DNA from: Candidatus Woesearchaeota archaeon
GTDB taxonomy: Archaea > Nanobdellota > Nanobdellia > Woesearchaeales > GW2011-AR4
Direction: 5' to 3'
NCBI GenBank assembly: GCA_016185875.1
Contig: JACPMS010000063.1
Location: 1 to 13,008 of the forward strand
DNA: 13,008 bases
Both the position numbers and the translations under genes were made by a program. Of the stretch, positions 6,640-12,084 are shown piece by piece (position 1 is the first letter of the stretch; each line of letters begins with the position of its first letter). The notes under the pieces are model-generated. The model saw only the letters and a program-made list of their open reading frames with translations, was not told the origin of the DNA and did not search any database.

Positions 6640-7334
6640 TACAAACAAAAAACCTGTGCTTCAAGTATGAAGATGAGTTTATTTTGAAAGATGTAAATGT
6701 CGAGATAAAAGAGGGCAGCTTCACAACAATAATAGGGGCAAACGGCTCTGGCAAAACAACCCTGGCAAAGCATTTCAATGCACTTTTAACACCGACAAAA
6801 GGCAGTGTTTTTGTAGATGCCGTAGACACAAAAAAAGATGCGCTTAATGCAAGAAGCAAAGTTGGCTTTGTATTCCAGAATTTTGAAGACCAGCTTGTTT
6901 ATTCAATTGTCGAAGAAGATGTTGCTTTTGGCCTGGAAAACTTGGAAATTGGCATAAATGATATAAACAAAATTGTTGATAAAACTTTGACAGAATTAAG
7001 AATTGATCATTTAGCAAAGCAAAATGTTAATATGCTTTCCCTCGGCCAAAAGCAGCTGGTTGCTTTGGCTGGCGTAATAGCAATGAAACCCAAATACATT
7101 GTTTTTGACGAGCCAACTACAAATCTTGACGAAAAGAACAAGAGAAATATTATGAGCATAATAAAACGATTAAATAAAGATGGCAAAATAACTATAATTC
7201 TGATAACAAATGTCCTCAATGATTTGAAATATGCTGATTATGTAATTGTTCTGAAAAACAGCAGTGTTATTTTTTATGGTGAAAAATCAAAATTAAGCGG
7301 CAGAATATTGAAGGAAGCTGGTTTAAATGCTTAG
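6636..7334 (+). CDS. bioM: Biotin ECF transporter ATPase (BioM/EcfA-like)
   Basis: A 232-residue ABC ATPase that powers biotin uptake as part of BioMNY on the cytoplasmic membrane face. Visible: Walker A GANGSGKT (34-41), Q-loop VFQNFEDQLVYS with the EDQL typical of EcfA, AFGLENL after it, signature LSLGQ (134-138, usually LSGGQ), Walker B YIVFDE (154-159), and D-loop NLDEKN. The switch-histidine position, normally ITH, reads ITN with Asn192. Asn in place of the H-loop His often lowers ATPase rate, so this copy may work slowly or depend on asymmetry. Only one ATPase gene is present, as in the BioMNY arrangement, so it should act as a homodimer, in which both sites would lack the His. ATGA overlap with the upstream gene and an 8-bp overlap with bioN. 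Confidence 0.9.
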   Translation: MIQTKNLCFKYEDEFILKDVNVEIKEGSFTTIIGANGSGKTTLAKHFNALLTPTKGSVFVDAVDTKKDALNARSKVGFVFQNFEDQLVYSIVEEDVAFGLENLEIGINDINKIVDKTLTELRIDHLAKQNVNMLSLGQKQLVALAGVIAMKPKYIVFDEPTTNLDEKNKRNIMSIIKRLNKDGKITIILITNVLNDLKYADYVIVLKNSSVIFYGEKSKLSGRILKEAGLNA

Positions 7335-8043
7335 AAGATTTACTTTCGGCCAATACAAAGATAGGAATTCTGTAATTCATTCTCTGGACGCCAGAATAAA
7401 GATGATTTATGTAATTGTCTTCGGCATCTTATCATTTGCAATAAAATCCAAATCTGGGATTTTGATTTTCTCTTTGTTTGTATTATCGCTTATTGTGCTG
7501 TCAAAAATGAGTTTAAGCGAGTTAATCAGGAACTTAATGCCATTTTATTTTATCTTTGTTTTCCTGTTGCTCATGTATATCCTGTTCTCGAGAAACCAGC
7601 TGGTATTGGGTGTCATTTACATATGGCGCTTCCTGATGCTGATAATAATCTCGTTGTTACTGACTTACACCACAACCATACAAAATCTTATAGTGGCAAT
7701 TGAAAAGCTCTCAAAGCCGTTAAAGATTTTCAGCATAAAGCCAAGGAACATAGCTGTGATGGTTTCTGTTGCAGTAAGGTTTGTTCCTGTGATGTTCATT
7801 CGCTTTGACAAGACAAGAGAGTCTATGCTTGCTCGCCTTGCAGACTTAAGGAAAATCAAGCATATTAAGCTGCTTGTTATGGTTGTTCTTGAAAAGATGT
7901 TCGGGTCAGCATCCAATTTGAGCGATGCCCTGCAGTCAAGATTGTACAATGAGAATTTAGCCAATAAAAAAATATTAAGATTCAATAAATATGATTATTT
8001 ATCAATTGTCTTTATCCTAATCCTTATAGTGATTATTTATTAG
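7327..8043 (+). CDS. bioN: ECF transporter transmembrane component (BioN/EcfT)
   Basis: A 238-residue membrane scaffold that links the ATPase dimer to BioY. It opens with FTFGQY and HSLDARIKM, matching the FGQY and HxLDPRxK start of EcfT proteins. Several hydrophobic helices run from about 24 to 117, then come the cytoplasmic coupling helices and a final C-terminal helix (YLSIVFILILIVIIY). EcfT couples through two Ala-Arg-Gly motifs. Here the matching positions read ARL (169-171) and SRL (204-206), so the Arg is kept but the Gly is replaced in both. It overlaps bioM by 8 bp. The stop at 8043 overlaps the convergent small membrane gene by 11 bp. As the only T component beside bioY it should be dedicated to biotin. 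Confidence 0.9.
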   Translation: MLRRFTFGQYKDRNSVIHSLDARIKMIYVIVFGILSFAIKSKSGILIFSLFVLSLIVLSKMSLSELIRNLMPFYFIFVFLLLMYILFSRNQLVLGVIYIWRFLMLIIISLLLTYTTTIQNLIVAIEKLSKPLKIFSIKPRNIAVMVSVAVRFVPVMFIRFDKTRESMLARLADLRKIKHIKLLVMVVLEKMFGSASNLSDALQSRLYNENLANKKILRFNKYDYLSIVFILILIVIIY

Positions 8044-8260
8044 AATTTCTTTGCCCAAGCAATATGCCAGCTAAGACGTTCAAAGCCCATGCCTGAAAAA
8101 CTGTTATCTTGTGGAAACTTCCAAAAACAAAGTTCCAGAGCCACATCACTGGAAATGCAAGAATCAAGCCAACCAAAGCGCTCAATATAATGACCATGAG
8201 CATTGCATAACTTACATCAATCAATTTTTTTAGGATAGGTACGTTCCTCAATATCGCCAT
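8033..8260 (-). CDS. Small two-helix membrane protein (75 aa)
   Basis: I do not recognise a named function. The protein has a basic N-terminus, a first helix (YAMLMVIILSALVGLILAFPVMWLW region, about 18-42) and a second (AWALNVLAGILLG, about 57-69), with a short loop containing FGSFHKITVFQAW. The pattern PVMWLWN then FG, then TxxQA followed by a Leu-rich helix ending LG resembles a widespread family of small uncharacterised membrane proteins (LWN...TFWQALGL...LFG). Reality as a gene is supported by a TATA box centred 26.5 bp before its ATG at 8260, the same spacing as its neighbours. It is divergent from the thioesterase gene and convergent with bioN, overlapping it by 11 bp, which could let the two transcripts interfere. 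Confidence 0.7.
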   Translation of the reverse strand: MAILRNVPILKKLIDVSYAMLMVIILSALVGLILAFPVMWLWNFVFGSFHKITVFQAWALNVLAGILLGQRNSNK

Positions 8261-8282
8261 AATACAAGGCTAAATACCGTCT

Positions 8283-8290
8283 TTTTTAAA
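8283..8290 (-). promoter_or_regulatory. TATA box of the small membrane protein gene
   Basis: Reads TTTAAAAA on the minus strand, centred at 8286.5, 26.5 bp from the ATG at 8260. Predicts a leaderless message. Confidence 0.6.
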
Positions 8291-8302
8291 CATTGTGGAA
8301 AT

Positions 8303-8311
8303 AAATATATA
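8303..8311 (+). promoter_or_regulatory. TATA box of the thioesterase gene
   Basis: AAATATATA centred at 8307, exactly 26 bp before the ATG at 8333. It lies only about 20 bp from the opposing TATA box of the small membrane protein, so the two promoters probably compete for space. Confidence 0.65.
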
Positions 8312-8332
8312 CAACTTCGTCATATCCGGCTT

Positions 8333-8731
8333 ATGCACAAAACAGAGCACAGGGTGATTTATGCAGACACAGACGCTGGACAGGTGGTTTACTATGCAAA
8401 CTATTTCAGGTGGTTTGAAAGCGGCAGAAGAGAGCTGTTAAGAAGCTTAAAAATTGATTATGCTGCGCTTGACAGCAAAGGGATTATTGCACCTGTAGTG
8501 GAGGCGCATTGCAACTACTGCCATCCTGCAAGATACGATGATATTGTTTCAGTTGAAACTAGGATTTCTGAGGCAAAACAGAAAAGCGTCAGGTTTGATT
8601 ACAAAGTCTTCAGGAAAAAGGACAGAAAACTATTGGCGTTTGGGCACACAATTAACGTTTTTGCAGATAAGAAAAAGATGAAATCCATAAAGATACCGGA
8701 TAACATAAGAAAAAAGATTAGGATGGGCTAG
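8333..8731 (+). CDS. Acyl-CoA thioesterase, 4HBT/YbgC family
   Basis: A 132-residue hotdog-fold hydrolase that splits acyl-CoA thioesters. The family signature is clear: YADTDAGQVVYYANYFRWFE (10-29), where Asp14 matches the catalytic Asp18 of E. coli YbgC, followed by the helix ESGRRELLR. The rest of the fold is seen as IAPVVEAHCNYCHPARYDD and then strand KSVRFDYKVF. Length fits the family. Substrate cannot be read from sequence; members act on hydroxybenzoyl-CoA and on short to long acyl-CoAs. The surrounding carboxylase, dehydratase and thiolase genes fit acyl-CoA release or recycling (inference). It has its own TATA box. Its stop TAG overlaps the birA stop on the other strand within a shared CTAG (8728-8731). 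Confidence 0.88.
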   Translation: MHKTEHRVIYADTDAGQVVYYANYFRWFESGRRELLRSLKIDYAALDSKGIIAPVVEAHCNYCHPARYDDIVSVETRISEAKQKSVRFDYKVFRKKDRKLLAFGHTINVFADKKKMKSIKIPDNIRKKIRMG

Positions 8732-9450
8732 TACCTCACATTAAGGTCGCCTTCAACTATTTTAATTATTTTATTTTTTGCCTTTAACAGAAGATTGCAA
8801 TTTTCATCCACGCCAATGGCTTCTCCTCTTAATTTTCTTGTTTTAGTTATTACCACAACTCCCTTGCCTATTGTATCGCAATAATTTCCCCATATCTTCA
8901 ATATATTCTGAAATTTATTTTTATCGTATTGGCTGCAATAAATTTTGAAAAATCCATCAATAATGGTTTTCATCAATTTTTCCATATCGATTGTTTTTTT
9001 CTTGATTATTTTTAATGATGCTGCAATATTTTTTATCTCCTGGGGGAATTTGATTTGGTTTGCATTTAATCCGATTCCTACAACAACATGATTTTCTTTT
9101 CCAAAAATGCCTTCTGTCAGAATGCCGCATAGTTTTCTGCCTTTGTAATGCACGTCATTAGGCCATTTTATTTTTGCATCTATTTTTGCGATTTTTTTAA
9201 TTGACTTGGCAACGGCAATTGAAGCTGCAAAAGTTAGGTATTGCAAGTTCCGGATATTTTTTGGCTTCAATAGAATAGACATCCACAAGCCATTTTTGCC
9301 AGAGTGCCATTTTCGCTTGAAGCGTCCTCTTCCTTTTGTTTGAATGCCTGCAACAATAATGATGTCGCTTAAACCCTTCTTGGCAAACTCTTTTGCTTTG
9401 TCTTGGGTTGAAGTCAAGGATTTGAATCGATATATTTTGTAGGGTGGCAT
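8728..9450 (-). CDS. birA: Biotin--[acetyl-CoA-carboxylase] ligase, no DNA-binding domain
   Basis: A 240-residue cytoplasmic ligase that activates biotin to biotinyl-AMP and attaches it to the carrier-protein lysine. Visible: STQDKAKEFA at the start of the catalytic domain, biotin/ATP loop GRGRFKRKW (40-48, matching GRGRxGRxW), KWPNDV (95-100), LCGILTEG, GIGLNAN (125-131), and a C-terminal SH3-like domain (about 190-240). It lacks the N-terminal helix-turn-helix of bifunctional BirA, so it cannot repress transcription the E. coli way. Its target is the carrier protein at 4687-5076. It sits 37 bp downstream of accC on the same strand with its own TATA-like box, so it may be both co-transcribed and separately started. 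Composition is AT-rich compared with the carboxyltransferase gene. Confidence 0.93.
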   Translation of the reverse strand: MPPYKIYRFKSLTSTQDKAKEFAKKGLSDIIIVAGIQTKGRGRFKRKWHSGKNGLWMSILLKPKNIRNLQYLTFAASIAVAKSIKKIAKIDAKIKWPNDVHYKGRKLCGILTEGIFGKENHVVVGIGLNANQIKFPQEIKNIAASLKIIKKKTIDMEKLMKTIIDGFFKIYCSQYDKNKFQNILKIWGNYCDTIGKGVVVITKTRKLRGEAIGVDENCNLLLKAKNKIIKIVEGDLNVRY

Positions 9451-9469
9451 TTTAGAGTTGGTGATTTGC

Positions 9470-9477
9470 TATTTAAG
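9470..9477 (-). promoter_or_regulatory. TATA-like box of birA
   Basis: Reads CTTAAATA on the minus strand, in the 37-bp gap after accC. The centre (9473.5) is 23.5 bp from the birA ATG, slightly closer than at the other promoters, so this is a weaker call. Confidence 0.5.
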
Positions 9478-9487
9478 AATTCAAAAC

Positions 9488-11401
9488 CTATTCCTCAAAA
9501 CTGCCTTCGTTCATTGCTTCCTGCCTTGCAGCCATTACCCATGGATTTGTTTTGTAGTTTATGCTCTGCTTCTTTGCAAGGTATTGCGAGACTGCAGTTG
9601 TTACTATCAAAACCTTTTTCTCTTTTGGCAGGAATTCCTTTTTTTGCTTCAGGCCTTTTAACTCTTCCATTATCCTGTTGTTCTCAATGAATGATGTTGT
9701 TGCATTGCCTCTCAAAAACTGCCTTTTGCCCAGGACAAGCTGATGGAACGGGATTGTTGTCTTGACTCCTTCAATTATAAACTCCCCCAAAGCCCTTTTC
9801 ATTCTTGCAATTGCTTCGTGCCTTGTGCTTCCATAACATATGAGCAAAGCAACCAATGAATCAAACTGGGGTGATATTTTGCAGCCTGCATGGCAAGAGC
9901 TGCTTATTCTTATGCCAGGCCCGCCAGGCGGCAGATAATTGACAATTGTCCCTGGCGACGGGGCAAAATCATTCTGGGAGTCTTCTGCATTAACCCTGCA
10001 CTCTATTGCATGCCCTTCCAATTTTATATCTTCCTGCCTGTAAGCAAGTTTTGCCCCTTCAGCAAGCTTAATCTGCTCCTTAACCAAATCCACATTGGTC
10101 ACCATTTCTGTCACTCCATGCTCGACCTGAATGCGAGTGTTCATCTCAATAAAATAAAAATTCTTGCTCTTGTCCAGCAAAAATTCCACTGTGCCTGCTC
10201 CCTCATAGCCAATTGCTTTTATGGCTCTAACAGCTGCCTCCCCCATTATCTTTCTTAAGTCGCTGTTCAATGCAGGGCTGGGGCTTTCCTCAATCAGTTT
10301 TTGATGCCTTCTTTGGATGCTGCAGTCACGTTCACCAAGATGCACTACATTTCCGAACTTATCTGCTAATATCTGAAACTCAATATGGCGAGGCTCTTCA
10401 AGATACTTCTCGATATACAATGAGTCATCACCAAAAGAGTTCAAGGCTTCTTTCTTGGCGCTCTCATAAGCGTTAAAGATGTCTTCTTGCTTGATGACTA
10501 TCCTCATTCCCTTGCCGCCTCCTCCTGCTGATGCTTTCAGGATAACAGGCCACCCAATTCTTTTTGCAACCTTTAAGGCATGCCTCTTGCTCCTTAAATC
10601 TTCTTTTATTCCCTCAATGACAGGAATGCCTGCCTTGAGCATGGCTTTTTTTGCCTCTACTTTGTCTCCAAGTTTTTTTACCATCCTGTAAGAAGGCCCA
10701 ATGAATTTTATCCCTTTTTTCTCGCAGAACTTGGCAAATTTCGGGTTTTCAGCCAAAAAACCATAGCCCGGGTGGATTGCATCGCAGCTGCCTTGTTTGG
10801 CTATGCTGATTATTTTTTTAATATCAAGGTAATTTTTTGGGTTGCCTATGTTGTATGATTTGTCGGCAAATTTCGCAGCAAGAGAGTCCTTTTCATCTTC
10901 AGAATAAATAACAACACTTTCGATTGCCAGCTCTCGGCAAGCCCTGATAATTCTTAGGGCTATCTCTCCCCTGTTTGCAATTAATATCTTCTTAAAACCG
11001 CTGTTGCCCAGAACAGTGTATGTTTTTTCTTTCTTCCTGTTTATCCCAAACCCCTTTGTCAGGATTTCCAGAAATGATTTATTTGATGGATTGCTTAATA
11101 TGGATTCTATACTGGATTCGTCAATATGGGGCAGCCTTTTTATTACATTTGCAGTTATAAAACTGCCCATATCTTCTATTTTTGATGAATTAAACAGCTC
11201 TTTGCTTGGAGTTATTATGTGCTGCTTGACTATCCCTTCAAAATACCTGTAAAAAGCAGGAAATCTTTCCCTTGTTTTAATAACATGCTTCTTCAGCACA
11301 ACATATGCCTTTTCCACAGGCTTTAAAGCCCTATTAAGGAAATCTACCGTTAACTTCTGTCTTAGGCTAAGCTCAAGCTTTGCCCTTTTGCTCTTTAACA
11401 T
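9488..11401 (-). CDS. accC: Biotin carboxylase subunit of acyl-CoA carboxylase, with long N-terminal extension
   Basis: A 637-residue protein; the usual subunit has about 450-500. Residues 136 to ~575 are a full biotin carboxylase that uses ATP and bicarbonate to carboxylate biotin: FKKILIANRGEIALRIIRAC, HPGYGFLAENP, ATP-grasp glycine loop AGGGGKG (292-298), ERDCSIQRRHQKLIEE (357-372), the Mg-site FIEMN (417-421), catalytic RIQVEH (423-428, where most have P after H and this has G), and CRVNAED. The usual GKL after the DS(L/M) motif reads ALL here. Residues 1-135 are Lys/Arg-rich, mostly helical by appearance and unlike any domain I recognise. The TATA box 26.5 bp before ATG 11401 supports the long start. 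A C-terminal tail ends NPWVMAARQEAM, as in several PCC-type carboxylases. It lies on the strand opposite its partners and shares a divergent promoter region with the FabZ-like gene. Confidence 0.93.
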   Translation of the reverse strand: MLKSKRAKLELSLRQKLTVDFLNRALKPVEKAYVVLKKHVIKTRERFPAFYRYFEGIVKQHIITPSKELFNSSKIEDMGSFITANVIKRLPHIDESSIESILSNPSNKSFLEILTKGFGINRKKEKTYTVLGNSGFKKILIANRGEIALRIIRACRELAIESVVIYSEDEKDSLAAKFADKSYNIGNPKNYLDIKKIISIAKQGSCDAIHPGYGFLAENPKFAKFCEKKGIKFIGPSYRMVKKLGDKVEAKKAMLKAGIPVIEGIKEDLRSKRHALKVAKRIGWPVILKASAGGGGKGMRIVIKQEDIFNAYESAKKEALNSFGDDSLYIEKYLEEPRHIEFQILADKFGNVVHLGERDCSIQRRHQKLIEESPSPALNSDLRKIMGEAAVRAIKAIGYEGAGTVEFLLDKSKNFYFIEMNTRIQVEHGVTEMVTNVDLVKEQIKLAEGAKLAYRQEDIKLEGHAIECRVNAEDSQNDFAPSPGTIVNYLPPGGPGIRISSSCHAGCKISPQFDSLVALLICYGSTRHEAIARMKRALGEFIIEGVKTTIPFHQLVLGKRQFLRGNATTSFIENNRIMEELKGLKQKKEFLPKEKKVLIVTTAVSQYLAKKQSINYKTNPWVMAARQEAMNEGSFEE

Positions 11402-11423
11402 AAAGCGTAATTTAGCTGTGCTT

Positions 11424-11431
11424 TATTTAAA
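11424..11431 (-). promoter_or_regulatory. TATA box of accC
   Basis: Reads TTTAAATA on the minus strand, centred at 11427.5, 26.5 bp from the ATG at 11401. It predicts a leaderless message that includes the whole N-terminal extension. Confidence 0.7.
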
Positions 11432-11471
11432 GATTTTGAAGTTTTTAATCAAAGATATATATGATAGAACC

Positions 11472-11503
11472 AATATTTTAGAAGGTATATATTCCAAAAT
11501 ATT
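11472..11503. repeat. Imperfect 12-bp palindrome in the accC/fabZ divergent promoter region
   Basis: AATATTTTAGAA (11472-11483) and TTCCAAAATATT (11492-11503) match as reverse complements at 11 of 12 positions around an 8-base centre GGTATATA. It lies upstream of both promoters: about 40 bp from the accC TATA box and 11 bp before the TTATTTAAAT box that may serve the FabZ-like gene. That is a fitting place for a regulator controlling both genes. A hairpin or an AT-rich chance match are alternatives. Confidence 0.5.
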
Positions 11504-11514
11504 ATGGTAGAAAG

Positions 11515-11524
11515 TTATTTAAAT
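11515..11524 (+). promoter_or_regulatory. Possible TATA box of the FabZ-like/thiolase operon
   Basis: TTATTTAAAT centred at 11519.5 is the best TATA match before 11584. A start site 26 bp on would leave a leader of about 39 bases, unlike the leaderless neighbours. CATATATATT at 11566-11575 is too close to the ATG to serve. No Shine-Dalgarno site is near the ATG. Confidence 0.4.
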
Positions 11525-11583
11525 GGATTAAAATTAAGAAATGCAGCAATTATAGGTGTGCAAATCATATATATTCAACAAAA

Positions 11584-12075
11584 ATGCATCAAATTGACGA
11601 GCTTAAAAATGAGAATGGAGAGATAGACGCAGAAGGCATTAAGAAGATTGTGCCATATGACAAGCCTTTCTTATTTATAGACAGAGTCATTAGCTTGAGC
11701 AGCAACAGGATAATTGCCTTGAAGGAATTGACTGGCAAGGAGGATTTTTTTAAAGGGCATTTTGTCGGCTTTCCAATCATGCCAGGCGCTTTGACTGTTG
11801 AAGGAATTGGGCAGGCATCAACTTTATTAGTCAGGAGCAACATTCCAAACCATCAGGAAAAGGATGTTCTTGCATATAAGCTAAAAGAGGTCAAGTTTAT
11901 GGCTCCGATATTGCCAGGAAGCGAGATAAGGTTTGAGATTGACCTCATAGCACAAGATGAAAGAGGGGCTATTCTTCAAGGAAAGGCATTTGTCAAAGAC
12001 AGCGTAGTGGCAGAAGCACTTTTGATGCTTGCCATAGTAAACAAGGCTGAGTTTAGAGCTAAATACACTAAGTAA
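11584..12075 (+). CDS. FabZ-like 3-hydroxyacyl-(ACP/CoA) dehydratase
   Basis: A 163-residue hotdog-fold protein. FabZ-type marks: IVPYDKPFLFIDRV (22-35, compare PHRYPFLLVDRV), FFKGHFVGFPIMPGALTVEGIGQ with catalytic His59 and Glu73 both present, and KEVKFMAPILPGSEI matching the VKFRRPVxPGD segment. It should dehydrate a 3-hydroxyacyl thioester to the trans-2-enoyl form. The first ~20 residues (ELKNENGEIDAEGIKK) are a charged lead with the shape of a longer FabZ/FabA-like N-terminus. Whether the carrier is ACP or CoA is unknown; no acp gene is in the window. The thiolase gene follows after 9 bp with a Shine-Dalgarno site, so the two are one operon. Archaea do not need fatty acids for membranes, so the pathway is the open question. 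No in-frame upstream start exists. Confidence 0.88.
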   Translation: MHQIDELKNENGEIDAEGIKKIVPYDKPFLFIDRVISLSSNRIIALKELTGKEDFFKGHFVGFPIMPGALTVEGIGQASTLLVRSNIPNHQEKDVLAYKLKEVKFMAPILPGSEIRFEIDLIAQDERGAILQGKAFVKDSVVAEALLMLAIVNKAEFRAKYTK

Positions 12076-12079
12076 GGTG
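12074..12079 (+). promoter_or_regulatory. Shine-Dalgarno site of the thiolase gene
   Basis: AAGGTG overlaps the FabZ-like stop codon and sits 5 bases before the ATG at 12085. It complements the archaeal 16S 3' end (CACCUCC). It is the clearest such site in the window and fits the pattern that internal operon genes use them while first genes are leaderless. Confidence 0.65.
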
Positions 12080-12084
12080 TTTCT

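Noticed and set aside
8728..9450. BirA as the biotin-responsive repressor of bioY
   Set aside because: The protein starts directly with the catalytic domain and has no helix-turn-helix, so it cannot bind DNA in the known way.
9890..10258. Plus-strand open frame of 122 codons inside accC
   Set aside because: It is the opposite strand of a well-conserved biotin carboxylase, with low-complexity, Cys/His-rich content and no family marks.
11541..11555. A four-codon mini-ORF (ATG CAG CAA TTA TAG) in the presumed leader of the FabZ-like gene, possible leader peptide
   Set aside because: The TATA centre is 22 bp away, which would put the start site just after its ATG. A four-codon frame arises by chance too easily.
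11504..11626. A 40-codon open frame (MVESYLNGLKLRN...) starting in the palindrome flank and overlapping the FabZ-like gene start
   Set aside because: It has no TATA box at a proper distance, no Shine-Dalgarno site and no recognisable protein character, and it runs out of frame into a clear FabZ-like gene.
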